From a bacterium (GTDB lineage: Bacteria; Arandabacterota; Arandabacteria; Arandabacterales; Arandabacteraceae): 43,097 nucleotides of DNA. Location of the stretch: NCBI GenBank assembly GCA_025774845.1, contig JALGZP010000031.1, positions 1-43,097 of the forward strand. Direction: 5' to 3'. Both the position numbers and the translations under genes were made by a program. Each line of letters starts with the position of its first letter. Positions within the stretch are counted from its first letter, which is position 1. Shown here piece after piece: positions 16,644-25,089 of the stretch. The notes below the pieces were generated by a model that was not told where the DNA came from, searched no databases, and was given only the letters and a program-made list of their open reading frames with translations.

Positions 16644-19622
16644 TTACGAGGACGACTTCAGACGCACAAGGCGCTCGCGGGCATCTTCTAGTATGGGAAT
16701 ACCGGGGTCGGCATTCTTCCAGATGTCGAGGAAGGTCTCATACTGATCAATAGCTTTCACTTCCCATCCGGATTGCTCATAGGCAAGACCAAGCAGATAG
16801 TGAGTCTTGACCGACGCAATAGGGGTTATGCTTCTTATGTCGTCATACCTCAGGAGTGCGGCTTCAAGCAGATCAACCGCCTCACCTAATCTGCCCGCGT
16901 CAATATAGGTCTTCGCCAGAGTAATCCTGAGGTGGACATAGGGATAGTCCGAGGTTTCAAGCGCCCTGGTCAAGTAGGTGATCGCCTGTTCTGTGTTCCC
17001 CCGGGCACGGTCCAGGTTGCCGCAGGCAAGCCAGTCGGACGACATCGCCGACTCCGGGTCGGTTTCGATCTTGTTCTTCATGGGAGCGGCCAGTCTCTCC
17101 GCCTCCGCGTGCTTCCCGGCTTGAGAGAGTGCATGTATGTAGAAATCGACGGCATAACCCGGAGCATTCGGATTCTCCTCTCTGCGGAGTTCCATGCATC
17201 GTCTGGCCGGCTCAACGGCCGACGCGAATTCATGTTTCTCAATGAAGATGGCTGCTTTCAAACGGTGTTTCCCGGCCGCAAAGACTCCCCGACTGTCTTC
17301 CATTTCGTCGGCACCAATCCCATAGTCCAGGATTTTGAGAGCTTCATCGAACTTACCCTTGTATATCGGAACAAGAGCGAGACCCAGTCTGCCAGCCGAG
17401 CGCTCCACCTTGTCACGTCCGACAGTCAGGTCCTTGTAACAGCTTTCCGCCTGAGCGTATTCGCGTTTGAAGAGATACATGGCGCCCTCTCTCACCGTTG
17501 AGAAGCGCGGCTTTATCTCGGATGCCTTCCTGTATGACTTGAGTGCCGCATCGATGTTCCCATTGAAGGCATAGAGGTCACCCCGTGAGTCGTAGGGATT
17601 GGCTTCACCTGGCGCCAGGGCAATGTATTCGTTTATCGCCCAGATAGCATTATCGAGATCGCCAACACCGCTGTATGTATAGGCCAGCTGGTTGTATGCC
17701 TCTTTGTAATAGGGATCGATTGCGATGGCTTGCTTGAGGTACGGAATGGCCTTATCGGATTCTCCGAGCTCGTTGTGGTGGATCATACCGAGTACGAGGT
17801 ACGCCTCCCGGGATTCCGGGTAACGCCTCGCATAGTCTTCCATCTGCGTAATAGCACCGTGGTAGTCTCCTGAGAAGCTGGCTACCCTGGCCTTTATCCA
17901 GAGCCCCTCCTTCTCAGTCGCATGATCCAGGAACTTCAACGCCTTCGCGCTGTATGTTTCCCTCTCTTGCCCTGATGTAACAAATGCAAGCTCAGGGTAG
18001 ACCAGTGCAAACGTCGAATCATATTCCACAGCCTTCTTGAAGCTCTCAGTCGCTTCGGCATAATAATGCTTGTAGAGATAGTCCAGACCCTCCACGTACT
18101 GGCGATAGGCCTCAGGCGAGTGAGTGGTGACGTCTGCGATACCTCTGTCGTATTCGGCTGCCGGTGCCGTCGGGAGTGAGAGGTCAGCCCTGATCGCTCG
18201 ACTCAGTTTGTCGACCACGGCAAAGATGTCATCATCCGTCTCACCTGTTACGCGCTGCGTGGCCAGGATTTTCCCGGTTGCGGCCTCTGATATGTCGGCT
18301 GTGAGTACAATGCTGGGCTCAGTCTGGAGAATATCACCGGTCAGCATCCACCTGACCCCAGCCTTACCCGCGACCTCGGATGCGACCGTCTTGTCTATGC
18401 CTTTGAGGTCTTCCCTGCCCAGGATCTTCAGGATGTCATAGAGGCGCTGGCGGCTTACCACATACATATGTTGCGATTCGGAGAGGTCGGTTATGAGAAG
18501 CGACGTGATCATCTGAGCAAGCCTGTCACTGTCCGCGGGATCGGGTACATTTTCAAAGTACATGATTGCAAGTGAGTTCTCCTGGGCCGTTGCTTCCCTT
18601 TCCGGACCCACTTCAACTCTAAAGGGCTCGAACACGAAGTAGATGATCGCTGCGATAGATATCACCGCGGCAAGCGCTATGAGACGAACCAGTCGCTTCT
18701 TCGCCGGGCGCTCCCTGATTTCACCGGTGAGAGGTATGGCCTCACGGCTTTCCGAAATCCGTCGCTCGCGTCTGAGATCGGCCAGGAGATCATCGGTGTC
18801 CTGGTATCTCTCTTCTCTGTCCTTAGCCAGTGCTTTGGAGATTATCCGCTCAATTCCATCGGGGACATCTGCTTTGTATCTGGCCAGTGGTTCCGGGGTA
18901 TCGTTTATGATCGCGTGGATAACGGCGGCTTCGTTGTCACCCTTAAAGGGCGGGCGACCGGATATCATCTCGTACAAGATCACACCAAACGAGAAGATGT
19001 CGCTCCGACGATCCAGTTCCTTTCCCTCGACCTGCTCGGGTGACATATATTGGAGGGTGCCCAGCGTGGTGCCGGTCTTGGTCAAACGCGTAACACCCTT
19101 GAGCTTTGCCAGACCGAAATCCATGATCTTCGCTCTACCGCGGGCGGTGACCATGATGTTATCCGGCTTGACATCTCTGTGGATCACATCCTTTTCATGC
19201 GCCGCACCGAGTCCTTCTCCTATCTGCATGGCTATGTCCAGGATATCGCTGAGCGCGAGTGGCTTATCCCTTATTACATCTTTAAGGGAACTCCCCTCGA
19301 CGTGTTCCATTGCTATGAAGGCCCGGCCCTCCACCTCATCGATTTCATAGATCGTGGTGATATTGGGATGATTGAGGGCTGAGGCCGACTTGGCCTCGTG
19401 CTCGAACCGTGTCCTCGCTTCGGCATCGCTCAAGAGCCGTGGAGGCAGGAACTTGAGAGCCACGGTGCGATCTAGTTTGGTGTCGAGGGCCTTATAGACC
19501 ACACCCATTCCACCCTCACCTATCTTTTCGGTGATCTCATAGTGGGAGATCATTGTGCCCGGTGAGAGCACCTTGAATGGTCGAGTCTCTCCGTGCTGTC
19601 CTTCATCACGGTCAGGAACCAC
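16644..19622 (-). CDS. Membrane Ser/Thr protein kinase with periplasmic TPR repeats
   Basis: The GTG start at 19622 has GGAGGA eight bases upstream. Residues 28-290 are a Hanks-type kinase: glycine loop GEGGMGVVY, K57, catalytic HRDVKPDN (D150), DFG (168-170), and GTLQYMSPEQ. One membrane span follows (about 311-331). Beyond it is a FlgO/TolB-like region (SLAIMYFENVPD to MLTGDILQ), then some ten TPR-like repeats to the end. The layout is that of large kinase-TPR proteins common in Acidobacteria and candidate phyla, sensing outside and signalling inside. It is transcribed divergently from hgcA with 130 bases between the two starts. Confidence 0.92.
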   Translation of the reverse strand: MVPDRDEGQHGETRPFKVLSPGTMISHYEITEKIGEGGMGVVYKALDTKLDRTVALKFLPPRLLSDAEARTRFEHEAKSASALNHPNITTIYEIDEVEGRAFIAMEHVEGSSLKDVIRDKPLALSDILDIAMQIGEGLGAAHEKDVIHRDVKPDNIMVTARGRAKIMDFGLAKLKGVTRLTKTGTTLGTLQYMSPEQVEGKELDRRSDIFSFGVILYEMISGRPPFKGDNEAAVIHAIINDTPEPLARYKADVPDGIERIISKALAKDREERYQDTDDLLADLRRERRISESREAIPLTGEIRERPAKKRLVRLIALAAVISIAAIIYFVFEPFRVEVGPEREATAQENSLAIMYFENVPDPADSDRLAQMITSLLITDLSESQHMYVVSRQRLYDILKILGREDLKGIDKTVASEVAGKAGVRWMLTGDILQTEPSIVLTADISEAATGKILATQRVTGETDDDIFAVVDKLSRAIRADLSLPTAPAAEYDRGIADVTTHSPEAYRQYVEGLDYLYKHYYAEATESFKKAVEYDSTFALVYPELAFVTSGQERETYSAKALKFLDHATEKEGLWIKARVASFSGDYHGAITQMEDYARRYPESREAYLVLGMIHHNELGESDKAIPYLKQAIAIDPYYKEAYNQLAYTYSGVGDLDNAIWAINEYIALAPGEANPYDSRGDLYAFNGNIDAALKSYRKASEIKPRFSTVREGAMYLFKREYAQAESCYKDLTVGRDKVERSAGRLGLALVPIYKGKFDEALKILDYGIGADEMEDSRGVFAAGKHRLKAAIFIEKHEFASAVEPARRCMELRREENPNAPGYAVDFYIHALSQAGKHAEAERLAAPMKNKIETDPESAMSSDWLACGNLDRARGNTEQAITYLTRALETSDYPYVHLRITLAKTYIDAGRLGEAVDLLEAALLRYDDIRSITPIASVKTHYLLGLAYEQSGWEVKAIDQYETFLDIWKNADPGIPILEDARERLVRLKSSS

Positions 19623-19650
19623 AGAATCTATCCTCCATTACACAGCCCCC

Positions 19651-19679
19651 ATTACAACCACTGTCGCGCCAGAAATCAA
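19651..19679 (-). promoter_or_regulatory. Promoter of the Ser/Thr kinase gene
   Basis: Read on the minus strand: TTGATT (19679-19674), 17-base spacer, TGTAAT (19656-19651). It gives a leader of about 20 bases holding the GGAGGA site. Confidence 0.6.
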
Positions 19680-19737
19680 TGGTTTTGTATCCGGCATGAC
19701 GAACCGGAAAAAAGATAGCTGTCCCCTTTTTGAAACT

Positions 19738-19746
19738 TGGTATATT
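19738..19746 (+). promoter_or_regulatory. Extended -10 promoter at the hgcA start
   Basis: TGG-TATATT (19738-19746) fits an extended -10 element; no convincing -35 is seen 16-18 bases upstream. Transcription would begin at about 19753, the A of the hgcA ATG, implying a message with almost no leader. Confidence 0.4.
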
Positions 19747-19752
19747 CGAGGT

Positions 19753-20784
19753 ATGGATAAGGAATACATAACAGGTTCGGTCGCCACGAAGGCTGGAGAA
19801 GTACCGGTAGTATCAACCGTGCTCAGCCGGGCGGATAAGTGGGGCGATCTTAAGGCAATCTGTGCGATCCGCCGTATGGACTACACGGTGGATCCCGGAC
19901 TCTACGCTGTCGGCAATCCCAACGAGGACTCGCCCGTATTTGCATCCGCAAACTACAAGCTGAGTTTTGACGCCCTCCGTCGGGAGATAGACGGGATCGA
20001 TGCCTGGACAATCGTGCTCGATACCAACGGCATCAACGTATGGTGTGCTGCCGGTAAAGGCACCTTCGGGACTCAGGAGGTGGTAAACCGCATCGAGCGG
20101 ACCAACCTTAAGGATGTAGTCAGTCACCGAAAGATAATTGTACCCCAGCTCGGGGCAACGGGAGTGGCCGCCCATGAGGTCAGGAAGTCATCTGGCTTCT
20201 CAGTGGTATTCGGTCCCGTTCGTGCCTCCGATATCCCCCCCTACCTCAAGGCCGGAATGGTTGCCACGCGCGAGATGCGACGCGTTAGGTTCCCACTGCG
20301 TGACCGTGCCCGGCTGATACCCGGAGAGATTCTGCAGGGTCTCAAGTACCTGTTGCCCGTGATGGGGCTCTTCGTCATCCTGGCCGGTCTGCACAGAGGA
20401 GGATACTCCTCGCAGCTCACCCTGCGGGTTGGGAGCCGTTCGGCCATTAACCTGATCCTGGTCTACTTAGCCGGCTTGGCATTGGCACCGGCTCTGCTTC
20501 CGTGGCTACCCGGACGGAGTTTCTCTTTCAAGGGGATGGTTTCCGGTGCAATCATGTTTCTGGTCTCCTTGCTGGCCGGACTCGCGGGGCAAAGCCCATT
20601 TGAGATCGTTGCATGGGCACTTATGTTCACTTCGATATCATCGTTTTGCGTCATGAACCTAACAGGCGCATCAACTTACACTTCGCTCTCGGGTGTCAAG
20701 AAGGAGATGAGTGTTGCCGTGCCGCTTCAAATAGCAGCGGCTGCAGTGGGATTGACGCTCTGGATAATTGCAAGGTTCGTATAG
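19753..20784 (+). CDS. hgcA: Mercury methylation corrinoid protein HgcA
   Basis: The 343-residue protein has a soluble corrinoid-binding domain with the family signature N-V-W-C-A-A-G-K (95-102), where C98 is the expected axial ligand to cobalt. It is followed by KIIVPQLGA, FGPVRASDIP and then five membrane spans (about 196-213, 232-250, 260-279, 284-302 and 323-342). HgcA passes a methyl group to Hg(II), with HgcB as reductant. The ATG at 19753 gives the family's usual N-terminus; GAGG lies only one base upstream, so the ribosome site is poor. An in-frame ATG at 19696 would add 19 residues but would start before the promoter. hgcB follows 14 bases later. Confidence 0.96.
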   Translation: MDKEYITGSVATKAGEVPVVSTVLSRADKWGDLKAICAIRRMDYTVDPGLYAVGNPNEDSPVFASANYKLSFDALRREIDGIDAWTIVLDTNGINVWCAAGKGTFGTQEVVNRIERTNLKDVVSHRKIIVPQLGATGVAAHEVRKSSGFSVVFGPVRASDIPPYLKAGMVATREMRRVRFPLRDRARLIPGEILQGLKYLLPVMGLFVILAGLHRGGYSSQLTLRVGSRSAINLILVYLAGLALAPALLPWLPGRSFSFKGMVSGAIMFLVSLLAGLAGQSPFEIVAWALMFTSISSFCVMNLTGASTYTSLSGVKKEMSVAVPLQIAAAAVGLTLWIIARFV

Positions 20785-20798
20785 ACGGAGGATTGAGG

Positions 20799-21101
20799 AT
20801 GAGTGAGCTTAAGTATCTTAAGGGTGTGACCACCCTGAAACTCAATGAGGATAAATGCACAGGATGCGGGATGTGTGAGATCGTCTGCCCCCACGCCGTC
20901 TTTGAAATCACAAATGGGCAGGCGGAGATCACCGACAGGGATGCGTGCATGGAATGCGGTGCCTGTGCACTAAACTGCGAGTTCGGCGCGATCGAGGTGG
21001 AATCGGGCGTTGGCTGTGCTGAAGCGGTTATAGTCGGCGCAGTAAGAGGCACCGACCCCACATGCGACTGCTGCGGCGAACCAGAGAAACCGTGCTGCTG
21101 A
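20799..21101 (+). CDS. hgcB: HgcB, ferredoxin partner of HgcA
   Basis: The 100-residue protein has two [4Fe-4S] sets: C20-x2-C23-x2-C26-x3-C30 and C50-M-E-C-G-A-C56-x3-C60, the second being the HgcB signature. It ends in a cysteine-rich tail (C89, C91, C92, C99, C100), the C-terminal pair thought to take part in mercury binding or transfer. C73 is the extra cysteine between clusters and tail. The GGAGGA site at about 20787 sets the start at 20799. It forms a two-gene operon with hgcA and converges on the FBP aldolase/phosphatase gene. Confidence 0.96.
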   Translation: MSELKYLKGVTTLKLNEDKCTGCGMCEIVCPHAVFEITNGQAEITDRDACMECGACALNCEFGAIEVESGVGCAEAVIVGAVRGTDPTCDCCGEPEKPCC

Positions 21102-21117
21102 GTAGGGTTACCCTCCC

Positions 21118-22242
21118 CTACTTCTTCCGCTTGGCTTTCTTCTCCCTGCGAACACGGAACTTCTTATCAAGCGCGTTCATCTTCTGAACGATCCCACCGT
21201 ATTCGAGCTCCGGATATGGCAGCATCGCCGCGCCTGAGAAGCCCTGTTCCCTTATGTCGAGCGCCTTCTGGCTCACCTTGTCCCTTATGTAATCCCAGAA
21301 CGGATGATCGAAGGCGTCGGCCGGTTCAGTCAGTTTGCCCTTGTGGACACAGAAAGCGGTAGCACTGACAATGGGTGGGCCGTCAAACCAGGATATGGTC
21401 GAGTTGTTCTTCACCGGCATGAGCGGGCCTGCGTGGCTGCCACGCATGAAACCCGCGACGAGATGTCCGATCTTAAACGGCTGGAGCACCTCACCGGTTG
21501 CCGGGAACGCACCCTGTACTCTCACCATCATCACCGGGTCGTCCTTGCCCGTGTACTTACCTGCGATATTGTGAAGTCTCGTGGTACTCACCGAGGCACA
21601 GTGCTCACCGTTTCCACGAGAATGTACGCTCTCAACAACGAACCTCTGATTGTCACGTAAGAGTGCCGCGATGTCGTAGATCTCCTCTGGGGTATTGAGC
21701 TCGATCACGCGATCGCCCTTCGTGTGCTCGACATCCATTATGGTGAACTTGAAACCCTTAAACATGCTCGGGCTCAGCATCAGGCCCGAATTGTACATAG
21801 GGTCGATGAAGCTGAGATAGAGTGGAAGATTGTATGCGCCTGGATCAGTCTTATCAGCGGCAAACATGAGAAATGGCTCGTTTGGTCTTTCCTCGAACTC
21901 GAGCTCACATACCGCCGGTCCCATCCCCTTGATGTTGCCCGAGAAGGAATCGACCAGCAGGTCCTGACCGGCACCGTAGAGCCCCTGCTTGCGTGCATCG
22001 TCGGCTCCCGCCATAAAGGCGTCCCACACCAGTCTGTGGATCCTCGAATCATTCTGCCCACGTTTGTGGGTCATGAGAATAGCTATGTCATCGCCGGTAT
22101 GGGACAGGTAGAAATCGATGAGAAGCCCCTTGCTGCGTCGGGTCACGAACTGGTTTACCACCTTCATGAGCCGTTCGCCCGGCTTGATGTGGCCACCAAT
22201 GCTTCCGATGTCCGCCTTTGCAAGTGTGAGCGTAATCTTCAT
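21118..22242 (-). CDS. fbp: Class V fructose-1,6-bisphosphate aldolase/phosphatase
   Basis: This bifunctional enzyme of gluconeogenesis joins triose phosphates to fructose 1,6-bisphosphate and removes the 1-phosphate in the same site. The 374-residue length is normal. Visible signatures are KADIGSIGGH (9-18), the metal-binding DSFSGNIKGMGP (98-109), ADKTDPGAYNLPLY (129-142), and GKYTGKDDP, where Y230 and K233 match the tyrosine and Schiff-base lysine of aldolase action. GAGGAGGGAG stands just before the ATG. The family is typical of archaea and early-branching or thermophilic bacteria; its presence suggests growth on C1 or C2/C3 carbon with glucose synthesis. Confidence 0.93.
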   Translation of the reverse strand: MKITLTLAKADIGSIGGHIKPGERLMKVVNQFVTRRSKGLLIDFYLSHTGDDIAILMTHKRGQNDSRIHRLVWDAFMAGADDARKQGLYGAGQDLLVDSFSGNIKGMGPAVCELEFEERPNEPFLMFAADKTDPGAYNLPLYLSFIDPMYNSGLMLSPSMFKGFKFTIMDVEHTKGDRVIELNTPEEIYDIAALLRDNQRFVVESVHSRGNGEHCASVSTTRLHNIAGKYTGKDDPVMMVRVQGAFPATGEVLQPFKIGHLVAGFMRGSHAGPLMPVKNNSTISWFDGPPIVSATAFCVHKGKLTEPADAFDHPFWDYIRDKVSQKALDIREQGFSGAAMLPYPELEYGGIVQKMNALDKKFRVRREKKAKRKK

Positions 22243-22384
22243 TGGGTTCTCCCTCCTCGTGGCGTTAACCTGCTTGACGCATTTCTCCCATTGTTAGAGC
22301 ATTCTGGCAGGTTTTTCAATGTTAAAGTGACTGGCTGCGCTGCAACGGTCGGGGGGCGATACCTCCCGTTCGCCAACTGTCGAG

Positions 22385-22413
22385 TTGCGTTCGTGCATCC
22401 GGGAGGTTAAAAT
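22385..22413 (+). promoter_or_regulatory. Promoter of the thioredoxin lipoprotein operon
   Basis: TTGCGT (22385-22390), 17-base spacer, TAAAAT (22408-22413), 30 bases before the ATG at 22444. Confidence 0.5.
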
Positions 22414-22443
22414 ACCGCCAGGTTGAATCCAAGAGGAGGATGT

Positions 22444-22980
22444 ATGTTAGTTAAATCGATAATAGCCTGTTTGTGTCTTGCCGTCGTCATGGGGTGCGCC
22501 AAGGGCCCGTCCGGTGGCCAGGAGAGAATCAAGGTCGGCGATGACGCACCTTCCTTCCAGCTGTCTGATATCTTCGGGATGGAAGATTTCAGGTTCGGCA
22601 AGGTTGTGCACAACAGCAACGCGACTGTAATTGTGATCTGGAGCATGGCCTGTCCCAATTGCAGGGAGGCTCTGACCGACGTTCAGAGGATGTATGAGGC
22701 CTATGGCTCCAAGGGCATCCCGTTTATCGGCGTCAATTTCGATAGAGAGAACACCCAGGGGGTGCGTGCCTTTCTTAAGGCCGAGGGAATAGACTTCACT
22801 ACGCTCTGGGACAGCGCGACACGCACGGCCCGGGCCTACAAGGCCTACGATTATACTTTCAGCATCTTCGTCCTGGACCGGGCCGGCAAGATCATACTGG
22901 CCCAGTACGATCACCCGCCGGATCTTACCGTGATGCTTTCGGAGAAACTCGATGAGGTACTTGATTTCAAATCAGAGTAG
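22444..22980 (+). CDS. TlpA/AhpC-type thioredoxin lipoprotein
   Basis: A lipoprotein signal ends in V-M-G-C18, so the protein is membrane-anchored on the outer face. The thioredoxin fold has a normal C70-P-N-C73 site (IWSMACPNC), a strand GIPFIGVNFD, and a C-terminal SIFVLDRAGKII. The usual cis-proline position reads YTFSIF, with no proline, which is odd for TlpA and may alter reactivity. GAGGAGG precedes the ATG at 22444. It leads a three-gene operon with an outer-membrane barrel and a DUF1573 lipoprotein. It probably acts as an envelope thiol-disulfide protein. Confidence 0.87.
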   Translation: MLVKSIIACLCLAVVMGCAKGPSGGQERIKVGDDAPSFQLSDIFGMEDFRFGKVVHNSNATVIVIWSMACPNCREALTDVQRMYEAYGSKGIPFIGVNFDRENTQGVRAFLKAEGIDFTTLWDSATRTARAYKAYDYTFSIFVLDRAGKIILAQYDHPPDLTVMLSEKLDEVLDFKSE

Positions 22981-22990
22981 GAGACTGCCG

Positions 22991-24415
22991 ATGAGTGGTA
23001 CTACGAAAGTCTTAAGTCTGGTTTTGCTGATGAGCCTCTGTGCTTCAGCAGTATGCTTCGCGGTGGGTGAAGATCTCGAGATCACCGGAGACGTCAGGTG
23101 GCGACTCAGACACGTGGACTCAGGCGAGAGAGGTACAATCACCGGCACCTATGGAGAGTTCCTTAACCGCGGGTTCTCCCAGAAACACCGGTTTGTGCTT
23201 GAGCTCGCTCACCCGGTGGCAAAGGGTGTCCGGGTCGGGGGCATGATAAGAGTCTCCAACGAGGATGAAGAGGTACTTCAGTCCGGACCTGAGTATCTTT
23301 CATCCGATGTCGGTAGCGCATTCATCGAGTACCAGACACCGACAGTGATGTCGAGAGTCGGATACTATTCGGTCGGCTACACTCCACTCAGTTTGATGAG
23401 ATGGGACCTCGAGGATGATCCCGAGGGCGGTGGCGGTGGTTGTGCGGTCTGCGGTGGCCCGGGTGGAGCTGGAGCCATTCTCGGCGAGACACTCGAGGAG
23501 CTGGGGCCGGACATAACCTTTGAAGGTATAAAGGTTGCAGCCGCACCATCGGAGACCTTCGGAACGAGTGCGTTCTTTGCCAGGTCTACGATAGCCGGGG
23601 AGGCATATCCTGTTCTCACCTTTGGCGGCCGTGCCGGTATCAAGAAGTATGTCAAGCGAACATCCTCTTTCCTTGATGTAGCAGCCGTGATAGTGAGGTC
23701 ACAGGATGACAGGAAGTCGAGTGATGATGAAGGTGAGATTGAACCCGGGAGCACCGTCTTTAACAACGTCGTGTATGGTGTCACGTGGCATGTGCCGCTT
23801 GTTAAGGAACTTGCAGTAACCGGCGAATGGACCCTGGGTAGAACGGAAAGTGAGGATCTCGGTAGACCACTGAGCCGGCGAACTGAGACTCAGGGTAGAG
23901 GCGCTATAGCATCCCTGAGTGCAAAGGTCGACCGGAGCCTCTCAGTTGACGCTTCCTACATATATCTTTCTCCGAACTGGGATTCATACTTCCGCGCTCT
24001 TTCCTATAATCCTAATCGTCAGGGAGTGAGAATCAGACTCGAGTACGGTGATGACAACCTTCTCGTGGCCCTGTTTGCCAAGTACCTGAAGACAATCGAC
24101 CCCGCTTCCTTGAATGACGGAGATCCTGTGGAGATACTTGTCTATCCAACGTTGAGTGCGAGAGGCTATGCCAGGGTCATGCCCAATCTCAATCTTGGGC
24201 TCGCTGCCGTTTACTCCGGTGAGGGAGTCGAAGACGGGAATCTGACCCTTGATGTCGAGAGGCAGAGACTCACCTGGCTTGGAACCCTTACCTACGAGTT
24301 CGGTAAGGATTCCTCTGTCACACTTGAGGAAAGGTACGTCCAGAACGGAAGTGATATCAGCCCGGACTATAATGTGTCCATGCTGTCACTCTACGTGAGG
24401 GCGGCGATATGGTAG
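22991..24415 (+). CDS. Outer-membrane beta-barrel protein
   Basis: A signal peptide of about 24 residues precedes a 474-residue protein made of alternating strands that ends in a terminal aromatic residue (YVRAAIW), as barrel-assembly substrates do. A Gly-rich insert with C-A-V-C (residues about 156-160, GGGGGCAVCGG) is unusual for a barrel and may be a metal or thiol site; it lies next to a thioredoxin lipoprotein. Family not recognised. The stop overlaps the next ATG. Confidence 0.75.
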   Translation: MSGTTKVLSLVLLMSLCASAVCFAVGEDLEITGDVRWRLRHVDSGERGTITGTYGEFLNRGFSQKHRFVLELAHPVAKGVRVGGMIRVSNEDEEVLQSGPEYLSSDVGSAFIEYQTPTVMSRVGYYSVGYTPLSLMRWDLEDDPEGGGGGCAVCGGPGGAGAILGETLEELGPDITFEGIKVAAAPSETFGTSAFFARSTIAGEAYPVLTFGGRAGIKKYVKRTSSFLDVAAVIVRSQDDRKSSDDEGEIEPGSTVFNNVVYGVTWHVPLVKELAVTGEWTLGRTESEDLGRPLSRRTETQGRGAIASLSAKVDRSLSVDASYIYLSPNWDSYFRALSYNPNRQGVRIRLEYGDDNLLVALFAKYLKTIDPASLNDGDPVEILVYPTLSARGYARVMPNLNLGLAAVYSGEGVEDGNLTLDVERQRLTWLGTLTYEFGKDSSVTLEERYVQNGSDISPDYNVSMLSLYVRAAIW

Positions 24416-25089
24416 TGAGATGGGTTGTCGCCCTCCTTATAGTGGCGACCTCGTGTGCCCCCGCTGTAACAAAGAAGGCGCAGGGCCCTGCAATAGCCCT
24501 CGATGATGAAATCTGGGAGTTCGGGAGCCTGAAGCGCGGAGAGACCGCAAGTACAGAGATCGGGGTCACAAACAGGGGTACGGACACACTTCACATTTCG
24601 CTCTACCCGACCTGCGACTGCCTTGTCGCTACGGTTGAAACTCAAGCACTTCCTCCCGGGGCGAAGACTTCGATCCTGCTTTCCTATACAGGTGAGACGA
24701 TCAAAGATCATGCAACCAAGACTCTGTTTGTAGATTCTGACGATAAGGCAAACCCCAGGCTGTCGGTAACAGCCACCGGTGAGGTTGTCCCCGGGGACCT
24801 GCCTCATATGCTTGCATTGCCCGATCCTCTGATGTTTGACAAGTCCGAGTCTGACGAACCGTTTCGCGTGCTCACTGTGGCCAACCGGGGCAGGCAGGAA
24901 CTCCTGATAAGGGAAGTCCGGTGCTTTGGGTGTCTCAACGCGTGGAGTCAGATCACACTTGGCGGAGGGGAAGAAGTCCCGCTTGATATCGAGCTGCTCC
25001 CCGAGTGGAATGACGGCAGGTGGATCGAGATCGAATCCAACGATCCTGTCTGGCCTGTGAGAAAAGTGGTCATCGTCAATCTGAACTAA
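24409..25089 (+). CDS. DUF1573 lipoprotein
   Basis: It overlaps the barrel gene by seven bases. The lipobox is T-S-C16. Two Ig-like DUF1573 repeats follow, the first with the family hallmark EFGSLKRGE to YPTCDCLVA. The second carries R-C-F-G-C. DUF1573 function is not known; members are common in envelope gene sets of the Bacteroidetes and relatives. The end overlaps the convergent Spy-like gene by four bases. Confidence 0.85.
   Translation: MVVRWVVALLIVATSCAPAVTKKAQGPAIALDDEIWEFGSLKRGETASTEIGVTNRGTDTLHISLYPTCDCLVATVETQALPPGAKTSILLSYTGETIKDHATKTLFVDSDDKANPRLSVTATGEVVPGDLPHMLALPDPLMFDKSESDEPFRVLTVANRGRQELLIREVRCFGCLNAWSQITLGGGEEVPLDIELLPEWNDGRWIEIESNDPVWPVRKVVIVNLN

Noticed and set aside
19705..19732. 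AAAAAAGATAGCTGTCCCC tract upstream of hgcA as a mobile repeat
   Set aside because: It resembles tags I associate with RAYT regions, but there is one copy in the window and no palindrome, so it is unsupported.
21103..21124. GTAGGG...CCCTAC hairpin between hgcB and fbp as a bidirectional terminator
   Set aside because: The stem is only six pairs with no T-tract on either strand, so it is not strong enough.
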